A stretch of 64,000 nt of DNA. Source: an uncultured bacterium. Lineage in GTDB: Bacteria; Planctomycetota; GCA-002687715. The notes beneath the pieces were generated by a model. It saw only the letters and a program-made list of their open reading frames with translations. It had not been told where the DNA came from and made no database searches. The stretch is taken from contig CADEGH010000004.1 of assembly GCA_902826835.1 (NCBI GenBank), forward strand, positions 261,511-325,510. Reading direction: 5' to 3'. The position numbers and the translations under genes were made by a program. Below are positions 18,441-25,539 of the stretch, one piece after another (the first letter of the stretch is position 1; each line of letters starts with the position of its first letter).

Positions 18441-19388
18441 TCACGGCCTCGCGACGAAACGGGTCCCGGGTTCGGGATCTCGCCCGTCCAGGACTGCCAG
18501 TACATTGTGAACGGTATTCACACACATTCGGCGGTACGTCGCGCCGGTCAAAGAAGCGATGTGCGGAGTCAGGATGACCGACTCGCATCCCAGGAGAGGG
18601 TGATCCGGGTTCGGGGGTTCCTGCTCGAGAACATCCGCAGCGTAGCCGGCCAAGTGCCCAGACCGGAGCGCAGCCAGCAACGCCCCCTCGTCGACGAGTC
18701 CGCCCCGCGAAGTGTTGATCAAGACGGCTCCCGCCTTCATGAGGGCGAGCCGCCGCGCATCAACCATCGATCGGGTCTCCGGGGTGAGCGGCACATGCAA
18801 GCTCACGACGTCGGATTGGGCGAATAACGCATCGATCGGCAAGATCGGGAATGGGGAAGTAGCGGCGGATTCCCCTCGCACCGCCACCGCGACCTGCATG
18901 CCGAATGCCCTCGCCAATTCCGCCGTGCGACGGCCGACCGCGCCGAGACCGATTATCCCGATCCTCTGGCCACGGATTTCCTGCCCCCCATAATGGCGGC
19001 GATCCTCCCAACCCCCCGCACGAACCCGATTCGCCACCCGCACGATGCCTCGCACACTCGCGAGAATCAGGGCGAGTGTGTGCTCCGCCACGGTGTCCGC
19101 ATTGGCGCCCGGGGCATAAATAACCGGTATTCCGAGCCGAGCCGCTGCCAGGGTGTCCACGTTGTCGAGCCCGGTTCCCGCCCGCGCCACCACTCGTAGC
19201 TGCGGGCAAAGGGCAAGAAGGTCGGCTCCGATCCGCCCGCGACCGCGCGTGAGAATGGCCTCGACCGTCGCGAGGTCCGAAGGGGCCGCATTGGGATCCA
19301 CCGCCCGCAGAATCGGCCCTCGGGTCGCGAGTGCCGCCTCCGCATCGGGATGGAGGGATTCCAAAAGGAGAGCAGTCATTCGATGCAC
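18441..19388 (-). CDS. D-isomer-specific 2-hydroxyacid dehydrogenase
   Basis: This 315-residue NAD-dependent dehydrogenase belongs to the SerA/GyaR group. The catalytic arginine is in ARAGTGLDNVD. The NAD-binding glycine motif is IGIIGLGAVGRR. The catalytic glutamate is in DVLEQEPPNPDHPLL and the catalytic histidine in ILTPHIASLTG. It has no C-terminal ACT domain, so a catabolic or glyoxylate-type 2-keto acid reductase is more likely than a regulated serine-pathway SerA. GTG at 19388 has GAGG just upstream; ATG at 19379 is the alternative. It is the last gene of a four-gene operon with an enolase-superfamily enzyme and an epimerase, consistent with reduction of a keto-sugar acid intermediate. 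Confidence 0.88.
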   Translation of the reverse strand: MHRMTALLLESLHPDAEAALATRGPILRAVDPNAAPSDLATVEAILTRGRGRIGADLLALCPQLRVVARAGTGLDNVDTLAAARLGIPVIYAPGANADTVAEHTLALILASVRGIVRVANRVRAGGWEDRRHYGGQEIRGQRIGIIGLGAVGRRTAELARAFGMQVAVAVRGESAATSPFPILPIDALFAQSDVVSLHVPLTPETRSMVDARRLALMKAGAVLINTSRGGLVDEGALLAALRSGHLAGYAADVLEQEPPNPDHPLLGCESVILTPHIASLTGATYRRMCVNTVHNVLAVLDGRDPEPGTRFVARP

Positions 19389-19403
19389 GAGACCTCGTCC
19401 GCC

Positions 19404-19886
19404 TCAGGAGTTCCCTCGGACATTTTCGTGCGCTCCGTCCTGCGATCCCGGAGGAATGCGATAGAGGCCCGGAAACGGCTCCACGAGTTCATCCCGCAGC
19501 AGCGCCGAAGGTATGGTGGCGTCGCGAGAACTCGCGATTTCCAACAAGTTGCCCGAGGGGTCTCGCAGGAACATCTGCATGGCCCCGCCGGGCAGACGGC
19601 GGATCCTCCCCCACGGTCGGGTATCGATCGCTCCCGCCGCTTTGGCCCGTTCGAACAAACCGGGAAAGTCCGAGACCACCAGACAAAAGTGCATGCGGTA
19701 AGCGTGCTGGTCGGAAAGCTCGTTCATGTGAATTTGCTGACCGCCCCCTAGTCGAAAAAACTGGGACCTGATTCCCTGATCCGGGGTGGCATCGAGTTCG
19801 AGTCCCACCACGTCGCGATAAAAAGCGAGCGCCAGGTCGAGATCGTCGACATTGACATTCACATGCTGGAGCTCCGGGTACTTCAT
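19404..19886 (-). CDS. VOC (glyoxalase/bleomycin-resistance fold) protein
   Basis: This 160-residue protein begins with HVNVNVDDLDLALAFYRDVVGLEL, the standard first beta-alpha-beta unit of the vicinal oxygen chelate fold. The second half carries FLRDPSGNLLEIASS with the usual metal-ligand glutamate, and the first-strand histidine is in LQHVNVNV. Such proteins are metal-dependent lyases, isomerases or dioxygenases. The start ATG has GAGGG upstream and lies 6 bases after the stop of the enolase-superfamily gene. The specific reaction cannot be read, but the operon points to sugar or aromatic acid breakdown. Confidence 0.85.
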   Translation of the reverse strand: MKYPELQHVNVNVDDLDLALAFYRDVVGLELDATPDQGIRSQFFRLGGGQQIHMNELSDQHAYRMHFCLVVSDFPGLFERAKAAGAIDTRPWGRIRRLPGGAMQMFLRDPSGNLLEIASSRDATIPSALLRDELVEPFPGLYRIPPGSQDGAHENVRGNS

Positions 19887-19892
19887 GAGCCC

Positions 19893-21059
19893 TCAGTCCC
19901 CGTGCGTGTAGCGACGCACAAACTCGGGATCGATTTCGACCCCGAAGCCCAGGCCCGTCGGCGGAGCCAGGGCTCCGCCCTCGAGCCGAAAATCGACCTT
20001 CGCCATTTCCCGCAGCAAGGGCGCGCCGCCCATGGGAACTTCCACGTATGTGCCCGCCGGGCTGGCAAAGGCCAATGTTCGCGCGGCCTGGAACGAGATC
20101 GCCGACCCCCAACAGTGGGGGGCGAGAGCCAACCGATGGGCAAACGCGAGAGCAGCGATTCTCAATCCCTCGCTGAGTCCTCCCGCGATCGCCAAGTCCG
20201 GCTGGAGGACGTCGATAGCCTCGGCACGAATGAGCTCCGCAAAATCGGCAGAACTCGCTTCGCTTTCGCCCGCGGCGATGGCCACCGGGCTATGCGCTCG
20301 CACCATCGAGAGCCCGGCCCGATCGTCCGACAACACGGGTTCCTCGACGAATGCGAGGGAGAATTCCGCCGCCCTGGCCACGAAGCGGCGCGCTTCGGCG
20401 ACGTTCATGGTGCCATGAGCATCCACCATCAAGGCGCAATCGGGGCCGAGGCTCCGGCGCGCCGCCGCAACCCGAGCAAGGCTCTTTTCCACCGAGCCGT
20501 CCATCGCGCCGACGCGCATTTTCACCGCGCAAAATCCCGCTGATGCGTAATGACCGAGTTCCTCGCCGATGCGGTCCACGGGTGCCCAACCTCCGCTCGC
20601 ATAGGCGGGGATGCGATCGCGACACGCTCCTCCCAGCATCGCGAGCACGCTCATTCCGCGGGCCTTGGCGGCGAGATCCCAAAGGGCGAGATCGACGCCG
20701 GCTATGGCGGACGCATGCACACCCCGTCTGCCGAGGATCGGCATGGCCCTACCGAATCGTTCGGCGAGCGGCGCCCGCACGCCGTTGTGCATGCGGCCCC
20801 AGTTGCGCCCGATGTCGAAGGCCGAAGATCCGACGATCAGCGGTCGTAGCTCGTTGCGGATGATCGACACAATCCCGGAGGCATCGCCGGCACTGCCGAC
20901 GGCCGGCTTGGCTTCGCCGTAGCCGACGGATCCGTCCTCGGCCATGATCTCCACCAACACTCCATCGAACCACTGGATGCGGCCAAAATCGGACACATGC
21001 TGGCGACTGGCCTCGAGCGGGCAACGCAGCCAATGGCAATTCAGATCGACGACCTTCAT
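19893..21059 (-). CDS. Enolase-superfamily enzyme (mandelate racemase/muconate lactonizing group)
   Basis: This is a 388-residue enzyme. The N-terminal capping domain begins MKVVDLNCHWLRCPL. The barrel carries FCAVKMRVG with the K-x-R type base, MVDAHGTMN with the first metal aspartate, FVEEPV with the second metal ligand, IAAGESEAS with the third, and LAPHCWGSAI with the late histidine. These residues support acid-sugar dehydration or racemization through an enediolate. ATG at 21059 overlaps the epimerase stop (ATGA); longer in-frame readings lie within that gene. The lysine-plus-histidine pattern fits sugar-acid dehydratases such as mandelate-racemase-type gluconate or galactonate enzymes, but the substrate is unknown. 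Confidence 0.88.
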   Translation of the reverse strand: MKVVDLNCHWLRCPLEASRQHVSDFGRIQWFDGVLVEIMAEDGSVGYGEAKPAVGSAGDASGIVSIIRNELRPLIVGSSAFDIGRNWGRMHNGVRAPLAERFGRAMPILGRRGVHASAIAGVDLALWDLAAKARGMSVLAMLGGACRDRIPAYASGGWAPVDRIGEELGHYASAGFCAVKMRVGAMDGSVEKSLARVAAARRSLGPDCALMVDAHGTMNVAEARRFVARAAEFSLAFVEEPVLSDDRAGLSMVRAHSPVAIAAGESEASSADFAELIRAEAIDVLQPDLAIAGGLSEGLRIAALAFAHRLALAPHCWGSAISFQAARTLAFASPAGTYVEVPMGGAPLLREMAKVDFRLEGGALAPPTGLGFGVEIDPEFVRRYTHGD

Positions 21060-21943
21060 CGGATGAGCGGCAACAGTGTCTTGGCCGCCGTCTCGTAGAG
21101 CATCGTGTAAAACTCCTCCGAGAGCAGGCTCGATCCATGATCCTGAATGAACTTGAGTTGCTCGGGCGAAATATCCACCGGATTTTTCTCGACCTGGTTC
21201 GGCCAAGGACATCGCGGCGTTCGGTCGACGGGGGCGACCGCTTCCATGGTGAGGGCTCCGTCGTAGCCGATCTCCCGAAGCGTCTGCACGAGCTTGGGCC
21301 ACGCCACATTGCCCATGCCGGGAGCGAGCCGGTTGTTTTCCGCGACGTGCACGTCGACGAGCCTGCCCGCCGCCTTCCTCAGGGTCGCGAACATGTCAAC
21401 CTCCTCGATGTTCATGTGAAAAACATCGAGGCAGACTCCGCAGTGCGGCCCCACCGCCTCCGCGAGACAGAGCGCTTGATCGCCTCGGTTCACGAAGTAC
21501 GTCTCGAACCGATTGAGCGGCTCGATCGCCATCCGCACGCCGGCCGCCATCGCATGGGAGTAGACTTCGCGAAGCCCGTCAACCACCCACCGCCACTCCT
21601 CCTCGGGGGTTGCGTCAGGTACGATTTTTCCGACCGTGGCCGGTACGATCGTGATCTCGGTGCCTTCGAGTTCCTTCACCATCGTCACCACTGACTGCAC
21701 GTAGGCGACCGATCTCGCCCGCTGGGCTTCGTCGGCCGCGGCGAGATTCCGATCCCCGAGCGTCAGCGTCACCGCCCCCCAACACCGGATCCCGTGCTGC
21801 TTCAGCAGAGCCCGCGAGACTTTGGTGTCGTACTGCGTCGGTTCGCCGCTGATCTCGATACTCTCGAAGCCCAAACGCTTGATGCGCTTCAGAGTCACCT
21901 CGAGCGGCTCGGCGCGCATCCAGTTGTGAGTGGAAAGGTGCAT
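21056..21943 (-). CDS. TIM-barrel sugar epimerase/isomerase (tagatose 3-epimerase-like)
   Basis: This 295-residue xylose-isomerase-like TIM barrel has the metal ligands in the family order. The glutamate is in MAIEPLNRFETYFVN, the aspartate and histidine in CLDVFHMNIEE, a histidine in VDVHVAENNRLAPG, and the last glutamate in ALTMEAVAP. These match D-psicose/D-tagatose 3-epimerases and related 3-dehydro-sugar isomerases. It is the first gene of the operon, and ATG at 21943 follows the spacer that contains the inverted repeat at 21988-22019. It is proposed to feed the enolase-superfamily enzyme downstream. Confidence 0.87.
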   Translation of the reverse strand: MHLSTHNWMRAEPLEVTLKRIKRLGFESIEISGEPTQYDTKVSRALLKQHGIRCWGAVTLTLGDRNLAAADEAQRARSVAYVQSVVTMVKELEGTEITIVPATVGKIVPDATPEEEWRWVVDGLREVYSHAMAAGVRMAIEPLNRFETYFVNRGDQALCLAEAVGPHCGVCLDVFHMNIEEVDMFATLRKAAGRLVDVHVAENNRLAPGMGNVAWPKLVQTLREIGYDGALTMEAVAPVDRTPRCPWPNQVEKNPVDISPEQLKFIQDHGSSLLSEEFYTMLYETAAKTLLPLIR

Positions 21944-21987
21944 GGCGAATCCTGAGCGGCCCCGGGAGAAAATGGGCCGGATCCGAT

Positions 21988-22019
21988 CGGCCCACGTCCG
22001 CCGGAAGCGCCGTGGGCCG
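21988..22019. repeat. Perfect 9-bp inverted repeat between operons
   Basis: CGGCCCACG at 21988-21996 is exactly complementary to CGTGGGCCG at 22011-22019, with a 14-base spacer. A second imperfect palindrome built on GGCCGGATCC lies just to its left. The element is 45 bases upstream of the epimerase start and 98 bases beyond the stop of the lipoprotein gene. It could be a terminator for the transporter operon, but no T run follows. It could equally be an operator for the sugar operon. Confidence 0.45.
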
Positions 22020-22116
22020 AGATCCTAAGGCAAGGATGGTGAGCGCGCCTGGTCTTCTCGGCAAAATCGTGGTGCCGGACGCGGAGGCACGGAAGAATCG
22101 CGGCGCGTCCTGGACT

Positions 22117-23028
22117 TCAGCGCCAGTCGACTTCCTGGACGCGATCGGTCTTGATGCGGTAGAGGCTGGTGACGAAGCCGTCTTCGATTTCTTCCCCGAC
22201 CGAGAGGGTTCCGATGACCTGAATCGGGCCGGTCGTGAGATCGAGCCCTCGCGCCCCCGGAACTTTCACGAGCACGACCTGGTGAATCTCCGGCACCGCT
22301 CCAAAGCAGCAGGACCACAGGGACTCGACCAGGAGAAACTCGTGGATGTCCTCGACCTCCTCGAGCGCCACCATGTATCCGAGGATCGCGATCTTGGCCT
22401 CATTCAGTTTCGAAACCGCCTCGGGGAGCGGTCCCCGCTCCTTGTATTCGAAGCCTCCGAGAGTCAGCCACGAGACGGCTTGGTAGCCAGCGGGAGGCGG
22501 CGGCCCGAACGATTCGAGATGTTTCGGCACCTTCTTCGGCCCGGGGATGTTGCGATAGATCTCACTGGCGAACTGGCGAGCGGTGCCGCGGATCGCCTGC
22601 TCCTGCATGACCGGGTCGATCGGGCGGCCCGGCGTGACGAAGCGAGTCTTCGTGTTGATCATGGTGTCGGCGATGCGCGCGGCTTCGAGGGCACGGCCCT
22701 CCTCGTCCCCCAATTCCTCTTTCTCGAAAGCGCGGACCAGCCGACTCACCACTTCCGCGCGCGGTAGCCCTCCATCTTCATCCCGGACAAAGTCCCGGAT
22801 CAGTGACTGGATGGCCGCTTCGATGGGATCCAAACTCGGAGGTTTCGATGGACCGGGAAGCGCCCGTTCCAGTCCCCCGGAACCGTTGGCTCCCGCGCCG
22901 GCGGGAGCCGGGCTGGTAGATCCCGCCCGAGTGATCCCCTTTTCCGGGTCGAGCGAAACCGGCTTAGAACATCCGAGAGGGAGCAACGCCACAAGGAGCA
23001 GGATCAGAGCTGAACGAACGGACACCAT
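22117..23028 (-). CDS. Lipoprotein resembling DUF3299
   Basis: This is a 303-residue protein. A lipobox signal (LLLVALLPLGC) places the mature cysteine near residue 20. A proline/glycine-rich linker and a helical middle follow. The C-terminal 100 residues read ILGYMVALEEVEDIHEFLLVE, then a CC pair in LWSCCFGAVPEIHQVV, then VIGTLSVGEEIEDGF, the pattern I associate with DUF3299. It is encoded 12 bases after an FtsX-type permease and its ATPase. In Vibrio cholerae a DUF3299-type protein is, to my memory, part of the zinc-linked Zrg transport operon, which suggests a metal-related role. Family membership is judged by eye. Confidence 0.72.
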   Translation of the reverse strand: MVSVRSALILLLVALLPLGCSKPVSLDPEKGITRAGSTSPAPAGAGANGSGGLERALPGPSKPPSLDPIEAAIQSLIRDFVRDEDGGLPRAEVVSRLVRAFEKEELGDEEGRALEAARIADTMINTKTRFVTPGRPIDPVMQEQAIRGTARQFASEIYRNIPGPKKVPKHLESFGPPPPAGYQAVSWLTLGGFEYKERGPLPEAVSKLNEAKIAILGYMVALEEVEDIHEFLLVESLWSCCFGAVPEIHQVVLVKVPGARGLDLTTGPIQVIGTLSVGEEIEDGFVTSLYRIKTDRVQEVDWR

Positions 23029-23040
23029 GCCGATCTCCCG

Positions 23041-24348
23041 TCAGGACACAGGGGCCAGATTCTCGGCGACATCGGTACGGTAGGCCTTGATGGCCGGAAT
23101 CAGACCGGCAAGCGCCCCCGCGAGAATGGTCCCTAAGATCACAGCATACTCGGCCGGCAAGATCCGCAGGGGGTTCGGCTCGAACTTGGCGACGTCCTTG
23201 ATCGCATCGGCGGCCAACCACAGGCCGCCGTGCGCCAGGGCCACCCCGAGAATCCCGCCCAAGCCCACCAGGATCATGGCTTCGGCAACGACCGAACCCG
23301 TGATCGTGGCCCGGCTCGCCCCGAGCGCGCGAAGGATGGCGATTTCGCGGCGTCGCTCGTTCATGGTGTTCCACACCGCGACCAAGACCGAAGTCACCCC
23401 GATCAAGACCACCAAGAGGGCCACGATCAAAAAGGCGCCGTCCACGCCGCCGATGATGCCCAGGAACTTGCGGATTTCGGATGACACCTCGGCGGTCGAA
23501 AACTCTTGGCGCTTCTTCAGGCTCGAAAGCAGGAGTGCCTTGTGGATCCCCGGCCGCGGAAAAACCAAGACGGCGGACAACCCCACTTCGGTGGTGCCGG
23601 GAATCAAGCCGCCCGCGTGCTCCGGGATGCGAAAGAAAGAATCGAGGTTGATGAGCACGACGTCATCGATGGGAGTGTCGGTCTCCTTCAGGATTCCCAC
23701 GACCGTCCAAAGATGAGCGTGGTCATGCGCCTTCTCCCCCTCGACGCCGTGAGTCGGCTCGATCTGGTCGCCGAGCGAGAGTCTCAGGCGGCGCGCGACC
23801 CGAGCGCCCAGGACCGCTTCGGCGACGTCATTTTCGTGGTGATGATGTTCGTGGCTGCCCTCCCCGAGCGCCGCGGCCTTGATGTCTTCGATAGCGTGTT
23901 CGAGAGAGTGGGCATCGACGACAAATCCCCGGCCCGCTTGGAACTTGCCTTCCGTGGTCGGCGAGTCCGGCACCGGGAACGCCGGATGGAAGACCGCTTC
24001 CGTCGTCGCGACCACCCGATGTCCCCGGAAGCTGTCCCCGACTGCGTACGGAACGGCGAGCCGCACCGATTCGTTGGCCGCCAACTCCTTCCACGCGGAA
24101 TACGGCATGAGGCCGGGGCTTTCGTCCACGTGATACACGGCATTGAGCACGAGTTGGAGAGGGCTGCCGTGCGGCCCGCAGACGATCGAATAGCCGCGGC
24201 CGGGACGGTCGTAGTGATCGGCGAGATCGCGGCGCAAATTCAGGATCGCGATCACAAGCATGACGCCCAGCGCCACACTCGCGATGGTGAGCAAAGACCC
24301 GAGCGGGCGCGCCGAAATCTGCCGCCAGACGAGTTGAGTCTTGGTCAT
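23041..24348 (-). CDS. ABC transporter permease, FtsX/MacB type, with histidine-rich loop
   Basis: This 435-residue protein has one N-terminal transmembrane helix (LLTIASVALGVMLVIAIL), a large extracytoplasmic domain (residues 45-290) and three C-terminal helices (FLIVALLVVLIGVTSVLVAV and two more). NERRREIAILRALGASR is the hallmark FtsX cytoplasmic segment. The periplasmic domain contains a histidine cluster, GSHEHHHHEND, and a second group, EKAHDHAHLW, unusual for MacB/LolC relatives and suggestive of zinc or another transition metal. Its start overlaps the ATPase stop (ATGA). It is probably energized by that ATPase and works with the downstream lipoprotein. Confidence 0.9.
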   Translation of the reverse strand: MTKTQLVWRQISARPLGSLLTIASVALGVMLVIAILNLRRDLADHYDRPGRGYSIVCGPHGSPLQLVLNAVYHVDESPGLMPYSAWKELAANESVRLAVPYAVGDSFRGHRVVATTEAVFHPAFPVPDSPTTEGKFQAGRGFVVDAHSLEHAIEDIKAAALGEGSHEHHHHENDVAEAVLGARVARRLRLSLGDQIEPTHGVEGEKAHDHAHLWTVVGILKETDTPIDDVVLINLDSFFRIPEHAGGLIPGTTEVGLSAVLVFPRPGIHKALLLSSLKKRQEFSTAEVSSEIRKFLGIIGGVDGAFLIVALLVVLIGVTSVLVAVWNTMNERRREIAILRALGASRATITGSVVAEAMILVGLGGILGVALAHGGLWLAADAIKDVAKFEPNPLRILPAEYAVILGTILAGALAGLIPAIKAYRTDVAENLAPVS

Positions 24349-25010
24349 CGGCCGAGCTCCGCAAGGTCCTTCTGTACCTCGAATCGCTGCATGACTTCGC
24401 GATCATGGGTCACGAGCAGGAGGGTACTTCCAACTTCCCTAGTCACGGCCATCAGCAGCTCCAAGGCTTCGTCGCGGAGCCGCGAATCCAAATTGGCGGT
24501 GGGCTCGTCCGCCAACACCACCTTGGGGCGATTGATGAGAGCTCGAGCCAACGCCACGCGCTGCTGTTCTCCGACTGACAGCGAGCGCGGTAAGGCTCGC
24601 GCCCGCTCACTCAAGCCCAAACGAGCGAGCATGCGACCGGCCGCCTCCGCGGCCTCCTTACCTCGCACCTGGGCGAGGGTCTGCACGATCCGGATGTTCT
24701 CGAGCGCCGTCAGGCTCTGCAGCAAGTTGAACGTCTGAAAGACGTAGCCGATGTGACGCGCGCGGAAGCGATCGCGCGCGGACTCCGAGAGAGCGAACAG
24801 ATCCACGTCTCCATGTCGCACCTGGCCGGACGTCGGCCGGATGATGCCGGCCAAGACATGTAGGAACGTGGTTTTCCCCGAACCCGAACCGCCCACCAAA
24901 CAAAGTCTTGATCCGTCTTCGAAGGTCGCGGCGGGGATATCCAGGACTCGACGTTTGCCAGCCTGGCCAGCGGGAAATTCCACGACGAGTTGATCGACAG
25001 TGAGCGCCAT
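24345..25010 (-). CDS. ABC transporter ATP-binding protein, LolD/MacB type
   Basis: This 221-residue nucleotide-binding subunit has Walker A VGGSGSGKTTFLH near residues 40-52, the Q-loop YVFQTFNLLQ, signature LSVGEQQRVALARAL, Walker B VVLADEPTANLD, and the switch histidine in LLVTHDREV. ATG at 25010 is chosen because upstream in-frame codons (to 25115) run into the tRNA-Gly gene and encode a non-conserved serine-rich leader. The gene lies 75 bases downstream of the tRNA, with no terminator seen between them, so read-through from the tRNA promoter is possible. Confidence 0.92.
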   Translation of the reverse strand: MALTVDQLVVEFPAGQAGKRRVLDIPAATFEDGSRLCLVGGSGSGKTTFLHVLAGIIRPTSGQVRHGDVDLFALSESARDRFRARHIGYVFQTFNLLQSLTALENIRIVQTLAQVRGKEAAEAAGRMLARLGLSERARALPRSLSVGEQQRVALARALINRPKVVLADEPTANLDSRLRDEALELLMAVTREVGSTLLLVTHDREVMQRFEVQKDLAELGR

Positions 25011-25085
25011 ACGCCCGGAAGCTACCGCATTCGACGAAACGCCTGAACTGGAACTCGTCGCAGCGAGCGTGCGGAAATCACGAAG

Positions 25086-25158
25086 AGCGGGTGAAGGGGT
25101 TCGAACCCTCGACATTCAGCTTGGGAAGCTGACACTCTGCCAACTGAGTTACACCCGC
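25086..25158 (-). tRNA. tRNA-Gly (anticodon CCC)
   Basis: On the minus strand the sequence folds as a standard cloverleaf: acceptor GCGGGTG/CACCCGC, a D-arm with AACTCAGTTGGCAGAGT, anticodon stem TCAGC/GCTGA around loop TTCCCAA, and a T-arm with GGTTCGAACC. The loop gives anticodon CCC, reading GGG glycine codons. The discriminator is T and CCA is not encoded. It is 73 nt long without CCA. Confidence 0.95.
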
Positions 25159-25170
25159 AGAGGTGCCCAT

Positions 25171-25199
25171 CTTGTACCCGGTCAGCCCAGAGCGGTCAA
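25171..25199 (-). promoter_or_regulatory. Sigma70-type promoter for tRNA-Gly(CCC)
   Basis: On the minus strand TTGACC (25199-25194) is separated by 17 bases from TACAAG (25176-25171). Only 12 bases then separate the -10 box from the mature tRNA 5' end, an ideal spacing for a short tRNA leader. Confidence 0.6.
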
Positions 25200-25259
25200 G
25201 CTCAACCGCCGACTGCGGCGCCGACTTCACGCTGTTAGTAGGAGGGCCGAAGGACCACC

Positions 25260-25496
25260 ATGAAACTCACGATCACCTACTGCACCCAGTGAAACTACTT
25301 GCCGATGGCGGCCGGTCTGGCCGCCGAACTCCGCGAGTCCCTCAAAGTCGACGCGAGTCTCGTGCCGGGCCGGGGCGGGATCTTCCAGGTCCACCTCGAC
25401 GGCCAGATCATCTTCGACAAAAAAACCGTCGGTCGCTACCCCATCCTGGGTGAGATGACCAAAGCCATTCGAGAGCTGCGGCCCGAGCTGAGCTGA
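25260..25496 (+). CDS. SelW-like selenoprotein (Rdx family), Sec encoded by in-frame TGA
   Basis: Reading from ATG 25260 through TGA 25290-25292 as selenocysteine gives a 78-residue protein. It starts MKLTITYCTQ, then U at residue 11, then NYLPMAAGLAAELRESL. The motif is C8-x-x-U11 right after the first beta strand, exactly where SelW/SelT/SelH proteins have C-x-x-U. The rest fits the Rdx fold, including GIFQVHLDGQIIFDKK and GRYPILGEM. A hairpin with a GGTCT loop follows the TGA. A GAAGGA element lies 5 bases before the ATG. The true stop is TGA 25494-25496. Automated callers would show only a short fragment from TTG 25299. It is presumed to be a cytoplasmic thiol/selenol redox protein. It stands alone, divergent from the tRNA. 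Confidence 0.87.
25290..25325 (+). promoter_or_regulatory. Bacterial SECIS-like hairpin with Sec TGA codon
   Basis: Following TGA at 25290-25292, GGCGGCC (25307-25313) pairs perfectly with GGCCGCC (25319-25325), leaving the loop GGTCT (25314-25318). The loop begins 21 bases after the TGA. The same GGUCU loop occurs in the SelB-binding hairpin of E. coli fdhF (established knowledge). The position within the reading frame, just 3' of the UGA, is as expected in bacteria. Confidence 0.75.
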
Positions 25497-25539
25497 GCTG
25501 AGGCGCGGGGCGTTCTCGCGGCCTGGGAAGCTCAGATCC

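Noticed and set aside
25299..25496. A short 65-residue gene starting at TTG 25299
   Set aside because: It would lack the first beta strand and redox motif of the Rdx fold; reading through the TGA explains the sequence better.
25493..25535. Inverted repeat CTGAGCT/AGCTCAG between convergent genes as a terminator
   Set aside because: The loop is long and no T run follows on either strand; the tandem agctg units make such a repeat likely by chance.
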